Positions 1 through 10,046 of a DNA stretch of 64,000 bases are shown one piece after another. Every line of letters starts with the position of its first letter. Position 1 is the stretch's first letter. The translations under genes and the position numbers were made by a program. The stretch is from Metellina segmentata (Eukaryota > Arthropoda > Arachnida > Araneae > Tetragnathidae): positions 68,302,698-68,366,697 of the forward strand of contig OX375877.1 in the NCBI GenBank assembly GCA_947359465.1. Reading direction: 5' to 3'. The notes under the pieces are model-generated. The model was given only the letters and a program-made list of their open reading frames with translations. It had not been told where the DNA came from and did not search any database.

Positions 1-178
1 CGGGTTCTTGTGACGATCCGGAATAAAACCCAAACATACAAGGACAACACCACGTAATTTTGAACCACGGTCAGATGACGAGGTCACACCTAAGCTGGCA
101 TCCTACTCTCCACACTTCCTCACCATGCCAACGTGAGGACATTTGAGGTCAAGACAGATTAAACGTGCGTTTGTTATT
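1..178 (-). repeat. SINE family A, partial copy at window edge
   Basis: The block matches the body of a short interspersed element found many times in this window, with shared stretches such as ttgaaccacggtcagatgac and the run ending in attaaacgtgc. The best full copies (55585-55862 and 36010-36335) carry a tRNA-like head, which places this copy on the minus strand. The 3' end of the element is cut by the window edge or was lost, and the head is absent. SINEs are noncoding and depend on a LINE enzyme for movement. Confidence 0.7.
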
Positions 179-405
179 CCAGTGCTACGCAAGAAAAGAA
201 TCTCACCACCCCTTTAAAAACACAATGACTAAAAAGACATTTAGTACTAAGCATGCTGCTGCCAACTAAGGTAAAGTGCGTAAACTAGCTTCCAACTAAA
301 AGGGGGTAAAGTGCAAAAAATTCAAGTTTTGAAAAAACATCTAATGAACTGCATGCTCATCTTAACTAGCTCAATGCACCTAAACATATGAATAAAAAAA
401 TGATA

Positions 406-870
406 CAGAATGCTCAGAATTCACGCAATATAAGTGTGCACCAAACAATTCCTTGTCGAAAACTAACCGAAACAATGTTCGTTTTTCGATCGGATGTGGT
501 ATTCCGAAAATCTTCGACTAGTACGGTTTGTGACGCGTCATTTCCGATTATTCGAAATTTCACCGCTAAAAACACTAACAAAGGATCCTTTCGGCAACCC
601 TGAAAAGTCAATTGAGACGCTAATAGAACACAAGAAGAATATAGTCATACTAATTAGTATAACTAGTAACTGCTATACGTTAACAGTGGAGTTAGAATGT
701 TTGCTAATTAGCATGACGACCTGCAAATCCAGAGATGTGCGTAGAACTATCCGCTGTAGGCACGCATCTCTAGAGTGCGCCGTCAAGCGAAAAAGGACAT
801 TTTCTCGCGTTGGTTTTTCGATAAATAACCGCGTGGTATGATTATTGCGCAGTCGATTCTGCCCACCCTG
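406..870. mobile_element. Mariner-like MITE with TA duplication
   Basis: The right end reads ttctgcccaccctg followed by TA, which is the inverted form of the CAGGGTGGGCAGAA type of end known in Tc1/mariner elements. The left end at 406 begins CAGAATGCTCAGAATTC and aligns over about 50 bp, imperfectly, with the reverse complement of the right end. TA dinucleotides at 404-405 and 871-872 fit the TA target duplication of the superfamily. The 465-bp interior shows no transposase similarity, and short open frames inside it look incidental. It is most likely a non-autonomous element. Divergence of the two ends makes the left boundary less sure than the right. Confidence 0.55.
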
Positions 871-872
871 TA

Positions 873-1500
873 TAAAAAATAAAGGTATTCATTTGGTGAA
901 CTAGGTCAGCATAACTTAGTGAACATTTAAATGCCTCATTTAAAGTAAAAATTCAGATTGATCTGCCTAGACGAGAATTTCGAAAGAGAAACGATCGACT
1001 TCTCATTGAAATGGGAGGCTTCTCTACAGCTTATTGGAAACACGTGTCATAGAGGATGATAAAAAGAACGACGGGCGTCATAACACTTTCTCTTTGTCTC
1101 TACACCCAAGTACTGGAGAACAATTAGGCGTTTCGGTTTCAGTGAAAGTTAATTTCCATTTCTTCTAACGACTCCCGTGAACTTTGCCTAATAGTCGGAC
1201 TCTTTCAGCGTTGACGCCCAGACACCCAGTGAGAACTTAGGCGTTCAATCCAATAATTATCAATCCTACTGAAATGGTTCCCACTAATCAATCCCTGAAC
1301 ATTGGGCTTCGAGAAATCACGAGTTTAGGGATGCCACAGCCAAAACTACTTCGGCTACAATAGCCATTAGTAGCCCAACGTATTAAAAAAAAAACAGCAA
1401 AAAGTCTCCCCTTAACATATTTTAGTATCAATATTTGTTAATCAATGACTCTAAAACACCAAATTAGCAAAACTGACCGGGTCTTGGGCGAGATATTTTG
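873..1500. other. Unassigned interval
   Basis: AT-rich DNA between a MITE and a tandem repeat. I see no coding similarity, no RNA gene and no clear repeat ends. Confidence 0.6.
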
Positions 1501-1504
1501 TCAA

Positions 1505-2185
1505 AACCTTTTGGAGGTTTAACCAGGCTCGTTCAAAACAACGTAACTCAAATGCAAACTCGCTGGAACTGGACTAAAGAAGGCTTTTACTACTCCAGAG
1601 ACTCGAATGACAGTTGAAACTACTTTTACTCCCACAGAGTCCAAACAGCCTGTATCGTTCGAAAAGCCACCAGTAACATCTGAACTGGAATATCTCACAA
1701 TAGACTTCATCCAAAAACCACTTGGAGGTTTAACCAGACTCGTCCAAAACAACGTAATCAAATGCCAACTCGCTGGAACACTGGACTACAGAAGGCTTTT
1801 ACTACTCCAGAGACTCAAATGACAATTGAAAATACTTTTATTCCCACAGAATCCTGTATCGTTCGAAAAGCCACACCGACACTTTTCCCACCAGCGACAA
1901 CTAAACTGGAACCTCTTACAACATATCCTCTCCCTCATCCAAAAACCACTTGGAGGTTTAACCAGACTCGTCCAAAACCACGTAACTCAAATGCCAATTC
2001 GCTGGAACTGGACTACAGAAGGCTTCTACTGCTCCAGAGTTCAAAACTCAAATGACAGTTGAAACTACTTTTACTCCCACAGAGTCCAAACAACCTGAAT
2101 CGTTCGAAAAGCCACCCCGACACTTTTCCACCAGCGACAACTGATCTGGAACCTCTCACAATAGCCTTTATCCAAAAAAAAAGTG
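1505..2185. repeat. Tandem repeat, about 210-230 bp unit, three copies
   Basis: The anchor ttggaggtttaacca recurs at 1511, 1722 and 1950, giving periods of 211 and 228 bp. Other landmarks recur in the same order: ggaactgga, gaaggctttta, ctactccagag, cccacagagtcc and cgttcgaaaagccac. The last unit breaks off near 2185. Short open frames cross the array in several registers, including a repeated TPET-x-MT-[VI]-E motif. Indels shift the frame between units, so coding use is doubtful. I read it as a local minisatellite-like amplification. Confidence 0.8.
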
Positions 2186-3876
2186 AAGCGATCACCCCAG
2201 ACGATAAGAGCCGAGAAGGTCAATTAAACAAATAAAGCATTTAAAAGCGGCTTTCACTGTCAGGTCATCATCCGTCGACTCTTCCACCATTCTTTTAGCC
2301 TACAAAGCGTGGCAACCCTCCCTCCCCATTGGAACATCACTTTCCGAACACGAGAGTCATTCCACTGATGCGGCCAATGGAAAGAAAAAATATCTTCCAC
2401 GCGAGAGCTGTCTTCATGCCCCAATAATAATTGGAACCCAGAAGACGCATGGGTCCGTCAGCCCCTCCAAGCCTCTAACGCGAAGTGACATATCTCGGCG
2501 TTGCTTTAAATCATTCCAGTAGAGTGAGATAGGACGAGATAATCTGATTTGAATGGGTTGTTTTTATTCTAATCCGTTTTCTGATATGTGAGCATTTAGA
2601 TGTTGAGAACGCGATGAAAAGGAAAAACTCTCGCGGATAAATTGATTTGTGGTTTCTTTTATTCTTCTGGATGATAGGGAGAGTGTTCATTTAATCCTTC
2701 AGTGAAGTGTAACTGGGTGATTTTGTGTTTCCTTGGTACAAAGAACGCCGTTGTTTCGGTGAAGCGAGTGAGAGTCTGATGATTTTCTTTCATCGGATCG
2801 TTATTTTTCATTAAAAACTTTCTGTAGATCGCTTTAAAAGGGTCAGATGGTTGGTTCTTTTTGTATTTTTCACATGGCCAAGAAAAGGATTTTATTTAGT
2901 AGGTTGCATTTGTGAGGAACGAATGATATGAGATATTATTCCCTGTTCCGCTTGACCTGAATTTTTCAGGATCTTTAAATCAAGTAGGTGTGTAATTTTT
3001 AATGGCTCAGAAGAAATCTGTAATAGTCCTTTGGTCAAAGAAAAGTCAATTTGAAATTTTCTTTGTGATGTCAAGAAAAATTTGAAACACAAATACCAGT
3101 TTTTTGTCAGACAAGATTTTGTATCACTGAATCACAAAAATGAGTATTCCCATTTGGTTTGTTTGAATTTTCCCATCCCAATTGGAAAAATATCAATACA
3201 AATTTCAACTTTTTTTTAGATGTTCTGAATACAGGTTTGGAATGAAAAAAAAGTGCTTATTTGTCGAAGAGGTAAGAACGAACTTCCTGTAATTTATCTA
3301 GAAATAAGCAATGCAATTATTGTGATTAGACTGAATCATGTCAGCCGAAATTTACTTCCATTAAGTGCTAGATGAAACTATTCCAATTTATCACAGTGAC
3401 TAAAATAATTTTCTTTCATTCATATTCAGTTAAAAATTAATTACCACGTAAATAGCAAACAGTTTCCTCTGCTAATGAAGCATGTGAGAGATATTTTCTT
3501 GTGTTGATCATAACATGGTAAATGCAATTTGTTTTACATAAATCTTTGGGGCTCTGTTGTTTCATTTCATTTGTAAATGGAGACCTTTGCAAGACTCTTT
3601 CCAAATGGCAATCATGCCATTTTTAGAGATTTTTCCATTTGCGTACAATTTTGAACTTTAATGAAGCTGTTGGGTTATATGGAGGGTGATGCAATTTGAT
3701 CATGTGCAAAATTGCTTGAAAGTAATGGACATTATGAGTAATTACTGCAAACTTACTTCCACATCAAGAAAGCTATAAGGTGGAACTGGATCAACAGAAT
3801 ATATCTTGTAGAGATTCCAAGTCAATATAGAAAAGAGTTGAGTGCCAACTTAGGTTTGGAAATGAGATTTTAGGAT
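2186..3876. other. Unassigned interval
   Basis: No gene recognised. The part from about 2280 to 2510 is richer in G and C than its surroundings and contains CCAAT-type boxes (ccattgg, ccaatgg). That could mark a promoter or an unrecognised old repeat, but I see no convincing exon next to it. The rest is AT-rich. Confidence 0.5.
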
Positions 3877-4884
3877 ATGTGTAATAAGGGTTTAAGGGTG
3901 AATATAAATAAAATGGTTATACAAATACTGTGGTTCTCTACCTCTCTCTCCTTACACTCTTACGATCAAAAGGGCATCAGTAAAATTGAAACGAGTAAAA
4001 CTAAACCAACTTATAATACGGAAAACCTACATAGAAGCTATAGCTTAGCCTCGACACTCACTGGGGCAGCATGCAACAAAACATACGATACGTATAGCCC
4101 TTCTCCTTTTCCGTGCAATAAACATGCCGGTGGGCATTCGTATTCCGGCCAATTTACTGTCGAAGAACTAATTTGGAGAAGTGTGCGACTTACAAATTAA
4201 AATGGATTATTCCATATCAAAGATTGTACTTCCATGGGAAGGTGCTAATGTTGAAGAGCACAAGGTCGCTTCAGTGAACTTTTTGCATTGGCATCTGTGA
4301 GGTTCTCTGTCCAGAATAATGATAGTGAGGAACCATTTGATCACCGATTGATGAAGGCAGGGTGTAGAAATAATAACTTCATGTTTGTTGATATTTTGAT
4401 GAAATATGTCTTTTGATAAATGATGGATAATTAATGTGAACTTTTGGAAGAGTTCAGGTGGGGAGTGTGTGGAAATTATTTGAATCTTTGATGGCGCTGG
4501 TGTCGCTGACATCACGCGCCTTCCCTGCTCTCCCATACCTGCAGCTTTTGTCAGTTAGAATCTTGATTTGAATTCGAAAAGTTCTTTATTTGATTGATAG
4601 TTCGATTTGAATTAATATGTAATATTTTCCTGTATCTGTAAATAGTGTAAAATAGTAATTGAACTTTAATCTAACTTACGAATCTCTCCAATCGTCATTT
4701 TTGTATTTGTCAAACTAAGATCTAAAAATGCCACTGAACCAATTGATTATTGAAATCCTGCCATTCTGCGTCAGGTGTTCTTGAAGCCATCATCCAAGTT
4801 CTGTGAAGGAGTAATTTGAATTTCTGGAGGGAGAGGAAAAAGAATATTGACTAGAGAGAATGTGTGATTAAGAGCCCTTGGACG
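3877..4884. other. Unassigned interval with two short open frames
   Basis: Open frames of 107 codons (plus strand, 3877-4200) and 109 codons (minus strand, 4207-4536) lie back to back. Neither has a domain, signal peptide or membrane pattern that I recognise, and neither has a convincing splice or promoter context. They may be chance frames. The stretch 4490-4550 is locally GC-richer. Confidence 0.3.
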
Positions 4885-5426
4885 TCATGTTCATGTGACT
4901 TTTGAACTATTGCCTTTGATAAACATGAAAAAAAAAATACTGTTACTCGGGAATAAAATAAAAGGCTTAAAGTTATGGATATAAATGTAATCAAAACCCC
5001 CACTCTTCCAACTTTTTCTTTCATGCCTATGCTCTATTATTAGCGATTTTGCGATGTTTTAAGGACAGAGCGAGAGTTTAAGAAAATGTGCGCGTCCATT
5101 TTGAAGTCCGGCTTTACAATCGCTGGGTCGTTCGACCTCAGTTCGAATGACCTTTCATGTTCATGTGACTTTTGAACTATTGCTTTTGATAGACATGAAA
5201 AAAATACTGTTACTCGGAATAATATAAAAGGTTTAATGTTATGGATATAAATGTAATAAAAACCACACTCTTCGAACCTTTTCTTTTCTGCCTATGCTCT
5301 ATTAGTAGAGATTTTGCGATGCTTTTAAGGACAGAGCGAAAGTTTCAGAAAATGTGTGCGTCCATTTTACGTTAGCGTCCGGTTTTACAACCGGTGGGTC
5401 GTTCGACCTCAGTTCGAATGACCTTT
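4885..5426. repeat. Tandem duplication, 270-bp unit, two copies
   Basis: Unit one (4885-5154) and unit two (5155-5426) both start tcatgttcatgtgactttt and both end in gttcgaatgaccttt. They align throughout with scattered substitutions and small indels. The closing block cagttcgaatgacc resembles a Pol III B box, so the unit may derive from a tRNA-like SINE, but I see no A box at the right spacing. The copies are similar enough to indicate a fairly recent duplication. Confidence 0.9.
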
Positions 5427-5969
5427 CCCAAAGATACAAGTTCTTCCACACACCAAAAAACATCCAGACAACGACACGCCTGTTTACAGATGCAACGCAC
5501 CAACATGCAGTCAGTTTCCGGAGGTTTGTCGACCTACTCTGCGTGTTTTGCCCTCATGTGCCCACTAATTGATTCCACCAGCATGTGCAGAAAGGGTTGT
5601 AAAACTCCGTCGAGGAACAGGAACTGTACGCTAACGAGTCGGAACCAGCTCCCTAATGACGAACACGCGAAGCGTTCTCTTGTGTCACATATATATTACG
5701 ACGTATCGGCGAAGTTTAATGAAAAAGAAGTGCTTCAGCGAGGAGGTATCGTGTGGAGGGTGCTCCCGCTGACATGTTGCAACTCGAGGAGAGATTTACC
5801 GCTGAGATACAGAAATGAATGGATTTATGGAGGAGGGGATGCGAATGGTGAAAGAGGAAAATGCGAGGAAAGCAGCTGTTGGGGAGATGCGTTGGTGGTT
5901 TTTCCGTTTCCCAGTTTGACACAGACCTATTTGAAGTTTTCGCTCTTAGATTGCAATCGACCACAATGA
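5394..5969 (+). CDS. Unrecognised 191-codon open frame, doubtful gene
   Basis: This is the longest open frame in the window. It begins inside the second unit of the 270-bp tandem duplication and runs into sequence that is GC-richer than its surroundings. The predicted protein is rich in Ser, Thr, Arg and Cys. It has no signal peptide, no obvious membrane segment and no motif that I recognise. The start lies in repeat DNA, and no upstream promoter or start context stands out. It could be a lineage-specific gene, a piece of an unrecognised element, or a chance frame in GC-richer DNA. I favour the last two. Confidence 0.15.
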   Translation: MGRSTSVRMTFPKDTSSSTHQKTSRQRHACLQMQRTNMQSVSGGLSTYSACFALMCPLIDSTSMCRKGCKTPSRNRNCTLTSRNQLPNDEHAKRSLVSHIYYDVSAKFNEKEVLQRGGIVWRVLPLTCCNSRRDLPLRYRNEWIYGGGDANGERGKCEESSCWGDALVVFPFPSLTQTYLKFSLLDCNRPQ

Positions 5970-7800
5970 GTGGAATGGAGGTAAAAGTTCAAATAGGAAC
6001 TACATCCTGAAAACATTGTAAACACGTAAATGACTGCGAGAATGGACCCCAGTTCTTTTATTATACTATAATAAGTAGCATTTTAAAGATGTTTTAATGA
6101 CAATTTAAAATAACGTTGGAGCTTTGTTACAGCTAGCAGCTATGTATTTAACTGGCATTAAAAGATTGAGGCTTCTTGGCTGTTATGATGGTTTTATCAA
6201 AGACGTGGGATCACAATGAGTAGAACTAAGGTAAAAGTTTACAGAAAATTCATTAAGGTTTTCTGAAAGCATTGTAAACATGTAAATAATTGCTAGGATG
6301 ACCCCAGTTTTTTTATTATCCCACGTTTAGTAACATTTTCATTAAAAGGGCATTTTGATTACATTCCGTTCGTGTTGGAGAAATGTACTTTGATGCAACT
6401 AGTGGCTTTGTTTTTACAGGTATAAAAAAAAGATTGAAGAACATTATGACTGTAATGGGGATTTCATTAAAGACGTCAAAATGAATGTAATGGAGGTAAA
6501 AACGTTCAACGAGAGCTACATTAAGATATCTCAAAGACATTGTAAACAAGTATATAACTGTAAGAATGACCCAAGGTTTTTGTTATTCTACAATCAGTAG
6601 CATTTTTGTGCTGTTTTTAAGAACATTTTGACTACATTGGAACGGTGTTGGAGCTGCTGTATATTGAACTGGCACAAAAAGATTGAAGATCACTGTTACG
6701 TGTCATAAGAGGATTTAATGTGAATTTTCACTTATCACTTGAATATGTGGTGTCACAGTGAGAATAATGATAAAAGTTCAATGCGAGCTGTTCATTGTTT
6801 TTATTAGAACGCCAGTAGATTTGTGGAATGAATTGCTGTTATTTTATTTTACTACTTTAAGTGGCGTTTTTATCTTTTAAGAACATTTCGACGGCTTTAC
6901 AATGGTGTTAAAGATCTGATCTTTGTTCCTGTTAGTGACTGTTATAATGATTTTATCAAAGACGTGATGTCACAATGAATCTAATGGAGGTAAAAGTTGA
7001 AAGAAACTACATTAGAGTGTCCTGAAAATATTGCAAACACGTAAATAATTGCGAGAATGACCCCAGTCCTTTCATTATCCAGCAATTAGTAGCATTTTTA
7101 TGATGTTTTAAGGACATTTTGACTACACTATATATATACAATAGCATTAGAAGACTGAGCTTTGTTACAGCTCGAGGCTTTGTATCTTACTGGTAGGATT
7201 GAAGATCACTGTGGCTGATATGATGATTTGATGAAAGATGTGGTGTCACAATGAATGTAATGGATGTAAAAGTTCTAAGAGAACTGTGTTAAGTGTCCTT
7301 ATTAAAACGACAATAACAGTGAGAATGTCCGCGGTCCCTTTATTTTCCTGGATCTAGAAGCGTTATTATGTTTCAAGACCGTTTCGTCACTATTGCAGTA
7401 GTGTTGAGGAAATCAGCCTTTTTGTTACGGTTGATGACTGCCTTCTACTTGCATAAAAAACATTGATGATCATTGTGGCTGTCCTGATGATTTTATCGAA
7501 AACTTGGTGCTACAATGAGTTAAATGAAAGAAATAGTTCAAAAAGAGAAACATTAAGATGTCCTAAAACCAATGCAAATATGCAAATAATTGTGAGAATT
7601 GCCTCAAATTGTTATCCGACAATTATTAGAATATGCATGATGTTTTAAGAATATTTTGACTACGTAACAAGGACGTAGGAGAATTGAACCTTGTTACAAA
7701 CAGTTACGTAGTTAGTTACAGTTGTTAGTAGCTTTGTATTTTACTAACAGTTAAACATTTTGAAGATCAGTTTGGCGATGAATGGCTTAAACAGGATTTT
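5955..7800. repeat. Degenerate satellite, about 270-bp unit, about seven copies
   Basis: The anchor cacaatgag/cacaatgaa followed by an AT-rich run and ggaggtaaaagtt recurs near 5961, 6211, 6479, 6754, 6970, 7246 and 7513. The spacings are roughly 250, 268, 275, 216, 276 and 267 bp. Other landmarks repeat in order: tgtaaacacgtaaat, gcgagaatgaccccagt, tttattat, gtagcattttt, gagctttgttacagct and gatgattttatcaaagacgtg. The units are diverged by substitutions and indels. The short open frames inside are incidental. Confidence 0.85.
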
Positions 7801-7999
7801 ATCAGACGTGTTTTCTTTGAAGCTCTTACACCTTTTTTACAATAACGCGGCAAAAAATGTTGTTTTCTATATTAAAATACTACTTATACGATTCCGTTGG
7901 TAAGGCTTTATTTCATTACCATTTAAATGTTTAAACAATTGGAGTGTTTTATTTCTAGAATTTATTTCATTCATAACTTTAAAAAATGTCCAATGTTAA

Positions 8000-8060
8000 G
8001 GGGGTCCGGGACACAAAAATCGCCAAATTTACGAATTTTTTTTTTATTATTTTAAGAAAT
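8000..8060. mobile_element. Possible transposon end next to TTAA
   Basis: TTAA at 7996-7999 is followed by GGGGGTCCGGGACAC and an A/T-rich stretch, which looks like the terminus of a TTAA-targeting DNA transposon. I could not find a matching inverted end in the following 2 kb, so the call stays tentative. Confidence 0.25.
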
Positions 8061-9119
8061 TCTCTGTGTTTTTCTGCTTAAAATGACATCTAAATCATGT
8101 TTCTATATTAATTAGAACTAGAGATATAATAATTTTTGTGGTGCATTGTTTTGAAAATCTAACACTCTTGACAGTTGTTATCATGGCAACAACATCTGTC
8201 TTTAAAACTATAAATGCGTTTTTATCCATGATACTTTTTTTCAAGATTTCCTGTATTGAAATTGCTATAAGACGAAAACCGTCTATCTCAGACGCTTTCA
8301 AATTATTGGTTACTAATCCATTCAGATTATCAGCATCGTTATTGCCACACTTGAAGGTTTATTTATTTATTTTTTCTACACTTGACAACAAACGCACATT
8401 TGTTCCACGCACAAAAGAATCAACACTAGAAAATCACGCCTAACACCCTTCAATAATAACAAGCATGGAAGTTTTTTTTTTTAATTTCCCATTGATTTGC
8501 AGTCGAACATCTAGAGCGCGAGAGAATTCGAAATTCGCCAATTAGCCTTGGTGGCTCATTTGGGAGAGAACCGCGTGAACGCCTCGTGGAGAGATAATAA
8601 GGTATGGAAATTCTGATCACACTTGCAGAGGGGGGTGGAATACATTTCGAGCGCGCGTTCCTCCCCTCCCCCAACATATTCTCTACCTGTTCTGGAATTC
8701 AGGTGTCGCAACTGGCTCTCTCCCTGCGCAGGGGTATAGGTGTCAAGGTCTCAGGATTGAACGAACGGAAGAATCAAAAGCTGAGTGGGTTGGAAAAAGA
8801 AATGTTCCAAGTTCTGATAAGAACAGTGTCACGGAACTGAAAATATTTTATCCCGTGGGTTAGGTGCGCATGTTTCTGAGCATGTGACACACTGATGTTT
8901 GTGACAGAATAATGGCTCTCGATCTACTTCAGATAGTGGAACGGCCGCCTCCCCCCATACACACACATCTATACTAGAATTCAAAACGTTTAACTTGTAC
9001 GCATGATATTTCCTCTATTTCCTTTGCATACTTGTGTGTTACACAGCTTCATTTCTACAACTATTATAAAAAAAGATGAAAATATTTTTTATCCTGGAGG
9101 ACCACTGTACATTTCAGGA
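8061..9119. other. Unassigned interval
   Basis: No recognisable gene. Short frames at 8138-8443 (plus) and 8450-8677 (minus) have no family likeness. The stretch 8500-8860 is GC-richer but shows no exon or repeat that I can name. Confidence 0.4.
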
Positions 9120-9154
9120 CAACAACCTTTTCTTATAAACGGCTTTATCTAGAT

Positions 9155-9785
9155 CAGGGATTCCCAACTGTTGGTACGCGGCAACGTTTCAGGTGGTACG
9201 CAAGGATGGTACGAGCGATCCAAATATTCTTCGAAGTTTGTTCGATTTTTTAGTATGTACAACCACGTTATACTATTTCTTATGCCATTTATTACTAGTT
9301 ACTTGTGTGAGAGTGGTTTTTCTGAACATTTGTACTTAAAAAATAAATATAGAAACAGAGTAAGTGTTGAAGAGGACTTAAGAGTGAAGTTAAGCTCCAT
9401 TGCTCCTGATATTGATATTTTAAAAAAAAGACAAACAACAAGTTTCGCACTAAAAATGGATTTTTGATTATTTTAATCTTTGTTTGCTTAGTTTGTACTA
9501 ATTATTTAAAATTAAATGTTTTTAGACCTGTGAGTAAAAAATAAAACTGGAATTTTCAATAATCATTTTATTTTTTCCTTTATTAAAACATCGTTAATAG
9601 GAAATGCAAGTGCATTAATCATAAAATAAGAAGCTTTCTTAGTATTTTAATTAAAATAAAACAAGCCACTGGGCACTTTTCTAACATTAGATATATGTTG
9701 CTAAAAAAATATAGAACTGATGGTACGCCACAAATTTTAAAAAATTTCAAGTGGTACACAGTTACTAAAAGGTTGGGAACCCCTG
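9155..9785 (+). mobile_element. hAT element, internally deleted, 631 bp
   Basis: The ends are inverted repeats, CAGGGATTCCCAAC on the left and GTTGGGAACCCCTG on the right, with matching subterminal ggtacgc and gcgtacc-type blocks. The flanks carry an 8-bp target duplication, atctagat (9147-9154) and ttctagat (9786-9793), with one mismatch. Eight-base duplications and CAG...CTG ends are diagnostic of hAT. The interior keeps only the C-terminal part of a transposase. The element therefore cannot move itself and would need enzyme from a full copy. Confidence 0.9.
9171..9467 (+). pseudogene. hAT transposase dimerisation-domain remnant, 98 codons
   Basis: The last 55 or so residues carry the hAT C-terminal dimerisation signature: TSYLCESGFS, then KNKYRNRVSVEEDLRV, then LSSIAPDI. 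This pattern is known from ZBED5/FAM200-type proteins and their parent transposases. In the family this domain assembles the transposase and contributes to the RNase H-like fold. The first 35 residues are translated from the inverted repeat and unrelated sequence, so the start codon is incidental. No stop interrupts the domain. The DDE catalytic part and the BED finger are missing, so it is a truncated remnant and not an active enzyme. A domesticated use is possible in principle, but nothing here supports it. Confidence 0.8.
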
Positions 9786-10046
9786 TTCTAGATTACTGTT
9801 CGTTAGGGGCATGACATTTCTGAATGGTCAAAATTCTTATCCAATTTGCCCTAAGTGCAAGAGAACCGGGCTTCTAGTAATAACGTTATTTCCTGTCTCT
9901 GCAGATTTATTCCAGAATCCTGATGACACAATAATTTCTTTGAGGATGAATGACTTGTTGGACGCGCTATTTAGTCGAAGTATCACAGCACTGACAACCC
10001 TCATGGAACCAAATAAAATCTTCGGAATTTATACAGTGCTTTAGAG

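Larger units (their letters stand above)
9120..9975 (+). pseudogene. LINE ORF2 C-terminal fragment, split by an hAT insertion
   Basis: Before the hAT element the frame reads TALSRL after an in-frame stop. After it the frame continues RGMTFLNGQ, then ICPKCK, then PDDTII and MNDLLDAL. This matches the end of jockey-like ORF2 proteins: the last RNase H helix, a CPKC zinc-knuckle start, and a tail like the NDLLDLV at 59043-59150. The host reading frame resumes across the 8-bp target duplication, so the hAT element (9155-9785) landed inside an existing LINE copy. The His/Cys half of the knuckle is degraded. This part of ORF2 follows the reverse transcriptase domain. No endonuclease or transcriptase domain is left. 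Confidence 0.6.
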
